Below the pieces are notes generated by a model that was not told where the DNA came from, searched no databases, and was given only the letters and a program-made list of their open reading frames with translations. This document shows, one piece after another, positions 1 to 9,184 of a DNA stretch of 64,000 bases; positions within the stretch are counted from its first letter, which is position 1; each line of letters begins with the position of its first letter. This DNA comes from Puia dinghuensis (lineage in GTDB: Bacteria; Bacteroidota; Bacteroidia; Chitinophagales; Chitinophagaceae): NCBI RefSeq assembly GCF_014642875.1, contig NZ_BMJC01000001.1, forward strand, positions 1,469,335 to 1,533,334, given 5' to 3'. The position numbers and the translations under genes are program-made.

Positions 1-318
1 CCGCCCCATCACCGACGCACCCGCACTCACCACTTCCAGCTCCCGCTCCGGGGACACCGCCTCTCCTTCGTCAGCAGCATCCAGCTCCCGGCTCTGACTG
101 ATCATCAGCTGAAAAAGGAGATCCCAGTTCGGCGCATCGGTCGGCACCCCTGCCTTGGCTTCATCCCATTGCCGTTGCAGACTCTGCAGCAGTTCGCTTC
201 CATCTCCCTGCCGCATCAGCCGGAACAGCTCTTCCATCTCGGCTCGCGTACAGGCATTATTGCGAAACAGCTCCATCAAATGATTGAGTCGTGCCGGGTT
301 CTTTTCCTGATTTCCCAT
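1..318 (-). CDS. FecR-family anti-sigma factor, N-terminal part (runs off window)
   Basis: An open frame of 106 codons starts at the ATG at 318 and runs without a stop off the left edge. The visible part is a charged helical N-terminus typical of the cytoplasmic sigma-binding portion of FecR-like anti-sigma factors; the membrane segment and FecR domain would lie outside the window. It lies 113 bp downstream of the ECF sigma gene on the same strand, the standard Bacteroidota order sigma - FecR - SusC/SusD. In that arrangement FecR holds the sigma factor inactive until an outer-membrane TonB receptor signals. The identification rests mainly on context because the diagnostic domain is not visible. 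Confidence 0.6.
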   Translation of the reverse strand, partial: MGNQEKNPARLNHLMELFRNNACTRAEMEELFRLMRQGDGSELLQSLQRQWDEAKAGVPTDAPNWDLLFQLMISQSRELDAADEGEAVSPERELEVVSAGASVMGR

Positions 319-431
319 GTGTTATGCAATCGCGTTAAAGGTTATTCACTACAAGACGTTCTTTTTGAGGTGAACAACTAGTCGGTGTTAACTTTTATTT
401 ATCAATTTTGGAAGAAGCTGTGCGCGCACAG

Positions 432-1031
432 TTAGAAGCCGCCAAAGAGGAAGGAAAAACAAAGGACGGCAATGTCCAGGTGGCGGATCAGGTAAGCTCG
501 TATAAAACGTTGCGATTCAACGATATGATTACTAACGGTGTGTTTGGAGAGTTGCAATTGCCGGGCAATGGCGTTATGCGAAAAACCCTTCTCCCGGCTC
601 ATCTGGTAAACAAGCCGGCGCTGTGGGGATAACAGCCCGATCGCTTCGCGTAATTTGTTTTCATACTCCCGGGTGATCACCTGCTCGTCGGCATTCAACC
701 CACCGGCCACCTGCATTTCATGCCAGACAAGATCCCGGAGTTTAGGATCACGCGCCGCACTGCGCAAAAAATCGATCGACTTATTATAGGCCACCCGAAA
801 AAGAAAGGCGTCAAAATTCTCTATCTGGTTGACGATCTCTTTTCCCAGCCAGATCTTCAGGAAAACATCCATCACAATCTCTTCCGAGACTTCTTTCGAT
901 TTGATGATCCCATTTATATAAAGGAAAAGCCGGTCCTTGTAAAGATCGAACAGCGCCTTGAACGCATTTTCGTCGCGTTGGGCAATTTGTTGAAGAAGCA
1001 AGTGCTCGTTATAGTTCTTTTCGGCAGACAT
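432..1031 (-). CDS. ECF RNA polymerase sigma factor (sigma-70 family, Bacteroidota type)
   Basis: The 199-aa protein has a sigma region 2 at about residues 20-90 (FKALFDLYKDRLF, then VMDVFLKIW) and a region 4 helix-turn-helix at about 125-180 (LSPQRRLVYQMSREKGFS, then LQLSKHTVSNHI). The length is normal for the family. A hydrophobic C-terminal tail (VLCFSFLFGGF) is common in Bacteroidota ECF factors paired with FecR. It would direct transcription of a nutrient-uptake locus lying to the left of the window, under control of the FecR-like protein encoded next to it. The target genes are not visible here. Confidence 0.88.
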   Translation of the reverse strand: MSAEKNYNEHLLLQQIAQRDENAFKALFDLYKDRLFLYINGIIKSKEVSEEIVMDVFLKIWLGKEIVNQIENFDAFLFRVAYNKSIDFLRSAARDPKLRDLVWHEMQVAGGLNADEQVITREYENKLREAIGLLSPQRRLVYQMSREKGFSHNAIARQLQLSKHTVSNHIVESQRFIRAYLIRHLDIAVLCFSFLFGGF

Positions 1032-1110
1032 TAAAAGCAGCCTTTAGTCACTTAAGTCAGTTATCAGCCTTGGTAAAGCGAAGTTACGCCGCCTATTCAG
1101 CTAAACTCTG

Positions 1111-2139
1111 CTAAATAGATTCTCGCGCTACAAGGTCAGCCGTCAATCGTACAGGTATATTCACAGGATAGGTTTCTTCACCCGAATGCCTCAGCCGTTC
1201 GATGAGCGCAAACATCGCTTTCTTCCCGATCTCCTCTACCGGCTGACGGATAACGGAGATGGTTGGGGTGTACAGCCGGAAGATATCATTGTCGTCAAAA
1301 CAGATCACCGCCAGTTGTTCGGGAACCTTTATCCGCAGCTTCTTTATCACTTCGATGCCTAACACCCCGAGATAGTTCGTCAGGAAGAAGACGGCATCGA
1401 TATCGGTACCCGCACCGGACAACAGCCTTTCTACTTCTTCCAACGCCTTCTCATGATCGCTGTTATACGGGATGATCTTCACCCGGCTATGCTCCTCCGC
1501 GATACCATGACGCTTCAGGACATCACAGTATGCCCGAAGCCGGTCCTTCATATGCGCCATCTCGGTTTCGATAGTGACAAGCGCTATCTTCCGGTAGCCC
1601 TTGGCAATAAGCGCTTCCATGCCACGGGATACGCCTTCATAATTATCGACAAGCACCGAAGGGATTTCCTCATGTTGTGGGAAGTAGCGGTCGATGAGGA
1701 TCACCGGTTTATTTTCTGCCTGGAGCTTATGGATATCGTCGGCCAGGTTCAAGGTGGGAGTGATGATATATCCATCCACCTGGCGTTGTGACAACATATT
1801 GATCAGATCGCGCGCTTTGTCTTCGTCATTATCCGTGCTGCAATAGACAACTTTATAATCGTATCGTTTGGCTTCATCTTCAATGGACTTGGCCAAAGTA
1901 GCGAAAAAGGCATTGGAGATATTTTCTACGATTAGCCCGATGGTCTTGGTCTTTCCTGTCCGTAGCCCACGTGCCAGCTGATTGGGCCTGTACCCCATCT
2001 CCCTCGCGACATGCTCCACCTTCTCAATGACCTCACGGCTTATGCGCATTTTCACCGCTTTATCGTTCATGACAAACGACACCGTCGAGACCGATACGCC
2101 TGCTTTGCGGGCTATATCGCTGATAGAGACTTTCTTCAT
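1111..2139 (-). CDS. LacI/GalR-family transcriptional regulator
   Basis: The 342-aa protein has an N-terminal HTH (ISDIARKAGVSVSTVSFVMN) and hinge helix (YRPNQLARGLRTGKT), then a periplasmic-binding-protein-like sensor domain to the C-terminus. The length is standard. The start at 2139 puts the HTH at residue 4, as usual. It is divergent from the secreted beta-galactosidase-like protein at 2245. A CG-centred palindrome at 2169-2182 lies between them, so it probably represses itself and that neighbour. The ligand is unknown, but a sugar is likely from the family and the neighbour. Confidence 0.88.
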   Translation of the reverse strand: MKKVSISDIARKAGVSVSTVSFVMNDKAVKMRISREVIEKVEHVAREMGYRPNQLARGLRTGKTKTIGLIVENISNAFFATLAKSIEDEAKRYDYKVVYCSTDNDEDKARDLINMLSQRQVDGYIITPTLNLADDIHKLQAENKPVILIDRYFPQHEEIPSVLVDNYEGVSRGMEALIAKGYRKIALVTIETEMAHMKDRLRAYCDVLKRHGIAEEHSRVKIIPYNSDHEKALEEVERLLSGAGTDIDAVFFLTNYLGVLGIEVIKKLRIKVPEQLAVICFDDNDIFRLYTPTISVIRQPVEEIGKKAMFALIERLRHSGEETYPVNIPVRLTADLVARESI

Positions 2140-2168
2140 GTTGGGCTATTGGACTATAAAGATACAGA

Positions 2169-2182
2169 CTAAATCGTTTTAG
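2169..2182. promoter_or_regulatory. Candidate LacI-type operator palindrome
   Basis: The sequence CTAAATCGTTTTAG is an imperfect palindrome with a central CG, the usual form of LacI-family operators. It lies 30 bp upstream of the regulator start and 62 bp upstream of the divergent gene, where binding could control both promoters. Confidence 0.5.
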
Positions 2183-2244
2183 CCAGGAAAATTCTCATCT
2201 TTTTCTTATAATTACATCGACCAAGATTTAACCATCTCCCGCTT

Positions 2245-3408
2245 ATGAAGAATCTATTGCCCTACGCCCTCGCTTTGGGGCTTCCTTTCTTCGCCCTTGG
2301 ACAACCTATCCGCACGACCCTCCTTCAGCCTGCGGGAAGCATCCGCATCACAAATGACTCCCTTCTTCAAAACTATACAAATATAACACTTGACTGGCAG
2401 CTTCTTGTCGATGGCATAACAAAGCAAAAAGGTTCCCTCCCCGCCCTGCTGCTTACCCCCGGCCATTCCCGGACGGTGAGGCTGCCCCTGCACCTGCCCA
2501 CCGGCTACGAAGAAGCTTACCTGAGCGTCCAATACCGCAGGTTAAAAAAATCGCTTGCAGCCCAACAACTGCTGATCAAAACCTGGGGCGGCGACACCTT
2601 TATCCCCGCCGCCGGCGAACTCAGCTTCACCGACAGCAATGATGTCTTTACGGTCACCTCACCGGTGCTTCACCTGCACTTCGACAAACAAACCGGCTGG
2701 ATGCAACAATATGAAGCGAACCATCTCCTGCTGGTGGCAGACACCAATGGCCTGCGCCCGGCGCTCGCCAACCCACCTCATCTTCAACTATTCTCTACCA
2801 GCACGGGGAGTCAAATGGTCATCGTCAGGGCGGAATATACCCTCCCGGATATCTCCTGCCTTTTACACCTCAGCTATACTATCAACGCGGCCGGCGCCAT
2901 GCTCGTCGAGCAGACGATGGAAACCGACACCACCCGCCAGGATTCCACCGCCCATCAAATCGACCGCTTTGGTATGGACTGGATACTGCCACCCGGCCCC
3001 GACTCCATCGCGTGGTATGGACTCACAGCGGACAATCAGGATACCATCCCTTCCATCCATTACGAGCATCCCTTCCCGGCTTCAGGTCAAGGCCCCCATA
3101 CCATCCCACCCACGGTGATGACCCGCTGGTGGGCTATCGTGGGCTCCGACGGCAAAGGATTCCAACTGACAGCTGACAGTAATTTCCTCAGACTTTATTC
3201 CACCGGCGCCCAATTACACATCGATGCCTCCCCCTTCCCCCGCCCATCGCCCGGCCTCCATTATCACCAGGCCTTCAAAGTGACACCGATTACACCAGCG
3301 CCACCACCCGCAACTCCCACGATCCACCCCACTCCCACGATCCGCCCGGCGGCAACTCACCCCACGGCGGCTCACCCCGCGGCGCCAAAAAAGAATGCGC
3401 ACCCATGA
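2245..3408 (+). CDS. Secreted orphan beta-galactosidase C-terminal module (no catalytic domain)
   Basis: The 387-aa protein has a signal peptide (MKNLLPYALALGLPFFALGQ). Residues of about 25-115 resemble domain 4 of GH2 beta-galactosidases (IRITNDSLLQNYTNITLDW, then a dG..... .pALLLTPG pattern). About 125-345 resemble the beta-galactosidase small-chain supersandwich (VLHLHFDKQTGWMQQYEANH; RWWAIVGSDGKGFQLTADSN). The sugar-binding, jelly-roll and TIM-barrel domains of GH2 are absent, so no hydrolase activity is expected. The C-terminal 45 residues are a low-complexity Pro/Thr/Ala/His tail. It could be a secreted carbohydrate-binding protein or a relic. A nearby LacI regulator supports a link to sugar metabolism. 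The family match is by eye. Confidence 0.6.
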   Translation: MKNLLPYALALGLPFFALGQPIRTTLLQPAGSIRITNDSLLQNYTNITLDWQLLVDGITKQKGSLPALLLTPGHSRTVRLPLHLPTGYEEAYLSVQYRRLKKSLAAQQLLIKTWGGDTFIPAAGELSFTDSNDVFTVTSPVLHLHFDKQTGWMQQYEANHLLLVADTNGLRPALANPPHLQLFSTSTGSQMVIVRAEYTLPDISCLLHLSYTINAAGAMLVEQTMETDTTRQDSTAHQIDRFGMDWILPPGPDSIAWYGLTADNQDTIPSIHYEHPFPASGQGPHTIPPTVMTRWWAIVGSDGKGFQLTADSNFLRLYSTGAQLHIDASPFPRPSPGLHYHQAFKVTPITPAPPPATPTIHPTPTIRPAATHPTAAHPAAPKKNAHP

Positions 3409-3585
3409 TTTGTACAACCTTCCGCCCGTAAATACAAATCTGCTAAACCGTTTTTTCCATGGCCCCGAAACCGGCGCCCCATCAGGATTTCCTTTGCGTC
3501 ATAATTACGCACCCGTATACCTGAAATTTTATTTTCCATTAGAAAAAAATTGCGCGTTTCATTATAATTCCACCGCTTTTCTCCG

Positions 3586-3593
3586 TACCTTTG
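3586..3593 (+). promoter_or_regulatory. Candidate Bacteroidota -7 box
   Basis: TACCTTTG fits the TAnnTTTG consensus and lies about 130 bp upstream of the small gene at 3720. No clear -33 TTG element stands at the usual distance, so support is weak. Confidence 0.3.
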
Positions 3594-3719
3594 AAGTGTT
3601 GATTTCTTGCCTCTATCACAACCGACTTTACCCCCCTTTCTGTTTCCCTGTCGAAGATTAGCTTGCATAGGAAGATGTGTTATACACTCAATTTTTTATC
3701 AACTTTAACACCTCACCAG

Positions 3720-3935
3720 ATGAAGCCCAATGTCGTCTCTGTTACAACTCCACCCGCCAGCTCGCCGCTGACTGCATTGCCGACCGCTAAGATTGTCAGA
3801 CATCCCCGCGCCAAAAAGGAAATGGAGGGCCCCATTATGCCCCCACCCGACGAAGAAACGCTTATGCGCTTGAATGTCCTGGCAAAAAAGCTTTTCCGCA
3901 GCTTGCACAAAGGCAGCAACAGCCCGTTGTTGTAA
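3720..3935 (+). CDS. Small hypothetical protein (71 aa)
   Basis: The frame opens at 3663, but the ATG at 3720 gives a more convincing start: a Pro/Ser/Thr-rich N-terminus, a basic stretch (RHPRAKKEMEGP), then a C-terminal amphipathic helix (EETLMRLNVLAKKLFRSL). No family is recognised. A TAnnTTTG box lies upstream and the gene stands alone between the orphan galactosidase-like gene and a convergent histidine kinase. It may not be translated; codon pattern and conservation were not tested. Confidence 0.35.
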   Translation: MKPNVVSVTTPPASSPLTALPTAKIVRHPRAKKEMEGPIMPPPDEETLMRLNVLAKKLFRSLHKGSNSPLL

Positions 3936-4022
3936 CGTACCGGTCTTTTGGCCACCCCTGCTCACCTGATCGCCTGCCATCCGGCAAGGTCATGGCCTTT
4001 TCTCCCTTACTCTGCCGCTTTT

Positions 4023-5861
4023 CTACGCTTGTTCCGGTAATGCTTTGGAGTTGAGAATGACTTCAAGGCGGCATCCTTTTCCCGGTGAAGAATCAATCTC
4101 CACGCGGCCATTGTATAATTCCGCCCGGCTGATAATATTGGAAATGCCCACCCCGTCCCGCCGCTCCCGCGGGTCAAACCCCTTCCCGTCATCGGCGACG
4201 AGAAGACGTATCTGTTCGTCCTCCTTGATCAGCTCGATAATAACACTGGAAGCCTGCGCATGCTTGAGGATATTATTAAGCTGCTCCTGGATGATCCGGT
4301 AGACATTGATCTTCTGTTCCGGCTGGAGGGCATTCTCATCCACCCCGGCGATCACCAGCCTGATCTTCATCTTTTTCACCATCTGGATACTCCGGATCAA
4401 TTCCTGTATCGACTGCACCAGGCCCAGGTCGTTAAGACTGGGGATGATCAGCTCTTTGGACAACCGGCGAATCTCCTCGATCACCATCGAAATATTGTTC
4501 CGGCTCTTAACCAGGAGCTCGATCCTCGGGTTCCGCTCCTCTATCGCCACATCCAGGTAGAGCTTGGACGTGGCAAGAATCTGGTTGATATTGTCGTGCA
4601 GCTCCTGGCCCAGCTCAAAGCGCTCCCGCTCCTGCGCGCCAAGCACCACCTCCGTAATCTGTTGCTGCTTCAGCCGTTGTTGCAGCGCCAGCTCCTTTTC
4701 CAGTCGCACCCTTTCCGTCACATCGTTGATGATCACCTGCATACAGAGCTTCCCAAAATAATCGATAAGATGGGAAGTGATCTCCACGATCATATTCGCG
4801 CCTTCCTTTGTCCGGTGATGCCACAACCGCCGCTCCCCTACCATCGAACCCGGCGCCTTGATACTCTCCACAAACACCTCGGCCTCTCCCGGCGGATGCA
4901 GGTCGCGCATGTTCATCCGGTAAAACTCCGCCTTCTCAAACCCATACTTCTCCAACGCGGCATCATTCACTTCCAGGATACGCAACGTATCCAGGTCGAA
5001 GATCCACGTGGGATAAGGGTTCTTATAAAATATCTGCCTGTATTTCTCCTCCGAGGCAAGAATGATCTCTTCCGCCCTTTTCCTGGAAGTGATGTCCTGC
5101 AGCGCCCCGATCATCCGTATCGGCCGCTGTTCCGCCGAATAGATGATATGCCCCCTGTCGTGCACATACGCATATTCCCCGTTGCTTTTTCGCATCCGGT
5201 ATTCATCTTCCCAATTGCTCAGGACACCTTCGCGGATCGTCGACTGCAACTTCGACACTACCCTGTCCTTGTCCTCCGGATGAAGGACACCCTCCCAAAA
5301 ATCTTCAGGAAGACACGCATTCACAAAATCAAACCCGAACAGCTGCTTGTAAGTATCTCCCACCATGAACACCTTATCCGTTACGATATCCCAATCCCAG
5401 ATGGCGTCATTGGTTGCCTTCACCACCATATTGAACCGCTCGTTGCTTACCCGTAAATGCTCCAGCGTCCGCTTGCGCTCCATACCATACTGAATAGCCT
5501 TGGCCAGCAAGCCTTCCGTGAGTTCTCCCTTCACCAGGTAATCCTGAGCGCCTTCCTTTATCGCCTCCAACGCCACATTGGTATCCGACATCCCCGTTAG
5601 AATGATCACCGGGATCTTCTGCACCACCGGCTTGAGATAAATAAAGGAATGTATCCCGAAACTATCCGGCAACGTGAGGTCAAGCAGGACAACGTCTATC
5701 TCCTGCCCGGAGAGAAGGGCATAGGCCTCCCGGATACGATCAGTTGAGAATAATCGCTGGATGCTAAGACCGGACGATCTTAACAAATGTTCCAGGAGAA
5801 AAAGGTCGCTGGGGTTGTCCTCAACAGTCAGAATGGAAAGACCGTTATTCATTATTTGCAA
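4023..5861 (-). CDS. Hybrid sensor: receiver-PAS-PAS-histidine kinase (HisKA_3 type)
   Basis: The 612-aa cytoplasmic protein starts with a receiver domain at about 1-125 (ILTVEDNPSD; VVLLDLTLPD with the phospho-Asp; VIILTGM; YLVKGE). Two PAS domains follow (about 140-265, with its PAC segment ending MIGALQDITSRKRAEE, and about 270-390). The kinase core is of the NarX/HisKA_3 type: the ELGQELHDNINQILA H-box around 420 and an HATPase ending with DDGKGFD and a GVGISNI G-box. It has no membrane segment. The N-terminal receiver suggests it is an intermediate in a phosphorelay. It stands alone, so its partner regulator is unknown. Confidence 0.88.
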   Translation of the reverse strand: MQIMNNGLSILTVEDNPSDLFLLEHLLRSSGLSIQRLFSTDRIREAYALLSGQEIDVVLLDLTLPDSFGIHSFIYLKPVVQKIPVIILTGMSDTNVALEAIKEGAQDYLVKGELTEGLLAKAIQYGMERKRTLEHLRVSNERFNMVVKATNDAIWDWDIVTDKVFMVGDTYKQLFGFDFVNACLPEDFWEGVLHPEDKDRVVSKLQSTIREGVLSNWEDEYRMRKSNGEYAYVHDRGHIIYSAEQRPIRMIGALQDITSRKRAEEIILASEEKYRQIFYKNPYPTWIFDLDTLRILEVNDAALEKYGFEKAEFYRMNMRDLHPPGEAEVFVESIKAPGSMVGERRLWHHRTKEGANMIVEITSHLIDYFGKLCMQVIINDVTERVRLEKELALQQRLKQQQITEVVLGAQERERFELGQELHDNINQILATSKLYLDVAIEERNPRIELLVKSRNNISMVIEEIRRLSKELIIPSLNDLGLVQSIQELIRSIQMVKKMKIRLVIAGVDENALQPEQKINVYRIIQEQLNNILKHAQASSVIIELIKEDEQIRLLVADDGKGFDPRERRDGVGISNIISRAELYNGRVEIDSSPGKGCRLEVILNSKALPEQA

Positions 5862-6318
5862 GGTTTAATGTTTCGGCAAAAAATTGTGAAAAAAATAATT
5901 TTTTGCCTCAATCCCTATTATGTCGGCGCATTCTGCGCGAACCGGATTCCACCCGGTTCACCACGGTAGTTAACAAAAAATCCCCGCGGTTAGCGGGGAT
6001 GCACTAATCAAATACCATAACCATTAAACCTTATCCTATTAGAATATGAATGTACTTCTTTTTCCCAATCCATACAAAAATCTTCTTTGGTCATTTTTAA
6101 ATAACTACAAATGGGTATAAATGTAAACACCTATTCCTTTTGTAGTAATTAACATGAATATACGTCAAAAATTAACTAATTGGTAATTTCCTCATTTTCA
6201 GGCGATTTTACCCACTCACCCCGGCTTCACCGCAGCATTTGGACTGCAGTCTGCGGCCTGATTCTGCCAAATATGTGCCGGGAATGCGCGCATGAGCCGG
6301 GGGCGTTTCCAGCATATA
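5862..6318. other. Intergenic region with two hairpins
   Basis: No gene is apparent in this 457-bp gap between two minus-strand kinase genes. It holds an inverted repeat at 5939-5945/5953-5959 (GAACCGG/CCGGTTC) and the terminator at 5975-6000. The rest is AT-rich. It probably carries the promoter of the kinase at 4023-5861 at the left and the transcript end of the Kdp operon at the right. Confidence 0.5.
5975..6000 (-). terminator. Intrinsic terminator, minus strand
   Basis: Read on the minus strand there is an 8-bp perfect GC-rich stem (ATCCCCGC/GCGGGGAT, 5-nt loop) followed by six T. It lies about 320 bp beyond the stop of the last kdp-linked gene (6319), so it most likely ends that long transcript. 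Confidence 0.65.
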
Positions 6319-8016
6319 TCAGGTAGCACTAAAAGTAAACCCAAACTGGCTGCCCTCGCCAAGCCGGGAATGCACCCAGATGCGGCCTCCCTGGGCCTCG
6401 ATAAACTCCTTGGAGATGGACAGTCCTAAACCCGTCCCATTGCGTTCGTGGGTGCCCGGTACCTTGAAATACCGGTCGAATATGCGCGGAAGATATTTTT
6501 CGTCGATTCCTCTGCCCTGGTCTTTGACCATAAACTCCACGGTATTCTTTGTACAACAGGCAGATACTTCGACTCCTGAGTCCTCAGGGGAGTATTTGAT
6601 GGCATTGGTCAAAAAGTTGATCAGCACCCAGGACGTCTTTTCCACGTCCGCCTGTATCGTGGGTAGATTGTCGGCAAGCTTTGATTGGATATTGATATGC
6701 TTCTGCTGCGCCTGCAAGCTGACGGCCTGGATGGCCTGCTCGACGATATCCGCGGGGCTGGCCGGCTGCAACTTCAACTGTATCTTCCCCGTCTCCACCT
6801 GCGACAGGTTGAGCAGTTCGCCCGTTATCTTCAACAACCGGTCGCTATCATCTGTGATGCTTCTGATCAACTCCTGCTGCTCGTTATTGAGGGCCCCTAC
6901 ACGGAGGTCACCCAGCAGCCGCGCACTCATCTTGATGGAAGAGATCGGTGTCTTCAGCTCATGCGATACCGTGGCGATGAAATTCGTCTTTGCCTCATTC
7001 AGCTCATGGAAAGGAGTGATGTTCCGCAGTACGATCACCTGCCCGATCACTTCCGCATTATTGGTCACCTTCAGCACATCTTTGCTGAAATAGCTCTCTT
7101 TATTGTCCGCATAGATCTTCAGGTCCTTCTTCTCCGCATCGTCCTGTAATAAGGTGCGCATAAGGTCGTTGGTCAGGGCCACATCCGGCGCATATAGCCC
7201 GGCGATATCGGCTTCTTTCAGTCCGATGAGCTTCTCCGCGACGGCATTGAGAAAAAGGATATTTCTTTTGTCATCCAGGCCGATGATGCCATCCCGCATC
7301 TGGTTGATGATCGTCTCGATGCGGCTCTTTTCAAATTTTATCTGCGCCAGGTTGCTGCTCTCGTATTCATCCAGCTTCTGGGCCATCGTATTGAAGGACT
7401 CGGCCAGTTCGCCGAACTCATCGCCCTGTCGCAGATAGATCCGCTTCTTATAGTCTTTGGCCGCGATCGCGCGGATACCCTCGGCAAGGCTTCGGATGGG
7501 GTCTGAGATGATCCCCGGCAGATTGAAGATAAAGGTAAACGCCACCAGGGTCAGTATCGTAAACAGGATAGTCAGGATATCTTTCGCGCTGTCGGCCGTC
7601 TTTTGCGCAACAGAGCTCTTGCGGAAGATGGCCATTTCGTTAAGCTCCTGTATCTTGTTGATGCTGCGGCGGATGTCCGCATAATTGCTGGAGTCCTTGG
7701 GATCGGCCAGCATCTCGTTAAAATTCTTCGTCAGATCGTCCGTCGCCTCCCTTTCGCCGACCTCCGTGATATTGCCCTGCTGTTTGGCAAGGTTCTCGCG
7801 GAAAGTGCCCAGCGCATTCTTGTCCGTATGCAGGACTTCCAGCGCCTGCATCATCCGGTTACAGTAAACCAGCGACTCGTAATTGTTCTGCAGCACCTGC
7901 CTGCCTTCATCGCTGAGCCGGTTGATATAATACAGCCCCATGACGCCAAAAAGGACGATCACGATAAAGAGAAAGACCAGGCCCAGAGACAATTTCGTTT
8001 TTAATCTGACACTCAT
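6319..8016 (-). CDS. Sensor histidine kinase linked to kdp (separate kinase half of KdpD)
   Basis: The 565-aa membrane kinase has TM1 at about 9-30, an extracytoplasmic helical region, and TM2 at about 148-170. A HAMP domain (PIRSLAEGIRAIAAKDYKKR), a PAS domain (IETIINQMRDGIIGLDDKRN), an H-box (ATVSHELKTPISS), an N-box (NFLTNAIKYSP) and G-boxes (DQGRGID; GTGLGLSIS) follow. It starts 9 bp after the stop of the truncated kdpD in the same operon. In E. coli KdpD the ATP/Usp sensor region and the kinase are one protein; here the kinase is a separate polypeptide, which presumably receives the KdpD-type input in trans and phosphorylates the regulator at 14089-15459. Confidence 0.85.
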   Translation of the reverse strand: MSVRLKTKLSLGLVFLFIVIVLFGVMGLYYINRLSDEGRQVLQNNYESLVYCNRMMQALEVLHTDKNALGTFRENLAKQQGNITEVGEREATDDLTKNFNEMLADPKDSSNYADIRRSINKIQELNEMAIFRKSSVAQKTADSAKDILTILFTILTLVAFTFIFNLPGIISDPIRSLAEGIRAIAAKDYKKRIYLRQGDEFGELAESFNTMAQKLDEYESSNLAQIKFEKSRIETIINQMRDGIIGLDDKRNILFLNAVAEKLIGLKEADIAGLYAPDVALTNDLMRTLLQDDAEKKDLKIYADNKESYFSKDVLKVTNNAEVIGQVIVLRNITPFHELNEAKTNFIATVSHELKTPISSIKMSARLLGDLRVGALNNEQQELIRSITDDSDRLLKITGELLNLSQVETGKIQLKLQPASPADIVEQAIQAVSLQAQQKHINIQSKLADNLPTIQADVEKTSWVLINFLTNAIKYSPEDSGVEVSACCTKNTVEFMVKDQGRGIDEKYLPRIFDRYFKVPGTHERNGTGLGLSISKEFIEAQGGRIWVHSRLGEGSQFGFTFSAT

Positions 8017-8025
8017 ATAGCGAAA

Positions 8026-9174
8026 TTAGGAAAGGATAACTACATCGATATCCGAAGCAGCCAATTTGGTCAGCAATTGATTGAATACCGCCGTGCTCAT
8101 GATCACATTGTACAGACTCAGATGAGGCTTCCCGATACAGATCGTGGTGATGCCGCGGCTCTCGGCCGTCTCCATGATCCCCTTGGCGATATTGCTTTGT
8201 TTTACCCTGATCACTTCCGCCCCCAGTTCGGTTGCCAATTTAAAATTATTGATCAGGTGGCGCTGCGCGGCCAGGCCGATCTTATCCCCATCCTCCTTTG
8301 GCGTCTGGACATACAACAGCCACCACCGGCTGCAATAATAGCTCGCCAGTCTGGCCGTCTTACGGATCACCTTTTTGGCTGTTTCATGGTTGCTGCTGAT
8401 ACAGGCCAGAAACCGCTCGGCGCGCGGATGCGAACCCCGGGGCAGCTCCGTCTCGATCTTTCGCTCCACCTGGCTGGCCACTTCTTTCAACGCCAGCTCG
8501 CGCAGCTGCAATATCTTCTCCGGCTGGAAGAAGTTCTGCAACGCAATATTGATCTTATCGGCCGTATAGATCCTGCCCTCCTTCAGCCGGGTTACCAGTT
8601 CGTCGGCGGTAAGATCGATGTTCACCACCTCATCCGCCTCTTCCAGCACGCTGTCCGGTATCCGCTCGGCCACCTCGACCCCCGTGATATTCTTGATCTC
8701 TTCATTGAGGCTTTCGATATGCTGGATGTTGACGGCGCTGATCACGTTGATCCCCGCATCCAGGATATCCATCACATCCTGCCAGCGTTTCTCATTCTTG
8801 CTGCCTTCAATATTGGTATGGGCTAACTCGTCGATGACCACCACTTCAGGATGCAGGTTGATCACCCCCTGCACATCCAGCTCGTCCAGCTCTTTGCCTT
8901 TATAGAACAGCTTCCGCCGTGGCAGCACCGGCAGGCCCTGTAGCAAGGCTTCGGTTTCCGTCCTTCCATGGGTCTCGATATAGCCGATTATCACCTCCAC
9001 GCCGCTGCGCAGGAGGGTATGCGCCTCCTGCAGCATCCGGAAGGTCTTGCCCACCCCGGCGCTCATGCCGATGTATATCTTGAACTTGCCTCGCCGCGAC
9101 TGGCGGATCAGCTCCAGGAAATGCTGTACATTCTGGTCTTTGTCTAATATCGTTCCATTTTGTTCCTGGTCCAT
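8026..9174 (-). CDS. kdpD: KdpD N-terminal sensor protein lacking the kinase domain
   Basis: The 382-aa protein has the KdpD domain (GMSAGVGKTFRMLQEAHTLL Walker A region; VVVIDELAHTN Walker B) and, from about residue 235, a universal-stress-protein-like domain ending at the stop. The four TM segments, GAF and kinase of full-length KdpD are missing; a separate kinase gene follows 9 bp downstream. An upstream ATG at 9222 would overlap kdpC; the ATG at 9174 avoids that and opens with MDQEQNG, so it is preferred. Such short KdpD forms are known in Bacteroidota. It likely senses potassium or c-di-AMP/ATP state through the Usp domain and acts with the neighbouring kinase. Confidence 0.87.
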   Translation of the reverse strand: MDQEQNGTILDKDQNVQHFLELIRQSRRGKFKIYIGMSAGVGKTFRMLQEAHTLLRSGVEVIIGYIETHGRTETEALLQGLPVLPRRKLFYKGKELDELDVQGVINLHPEVVVIDELAHTNIEGSKNEKRWQDVMDILDAGINVISAVNIQHIESLNEEIKNITGVEVAERIPDSVLEEADEVVNIDLTADELVTRLKEGRIYTADKINIALQNFFQPEKILQLRELALKEVASQVERKIETELPRGSHPRAERFLACISSNHETAKKVIRKTARLASYYCSRWWLLYVQTPKEDGDKIGLAAQRHLINNFKLATELGAEVIRVKQSNIAKGIMETAESRGITTICIGKPHLSLYNVIMSTAVFNQLLTKLAASDIDVVILS

Positions 9175-9184
9175 AATATCTTTT

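Noticed and set aside
3395-3661. 88-codon frame after the orphan galactosidase module
   Set aside because: Contains a promoter-like box and lacks coding character; probably intergenic.
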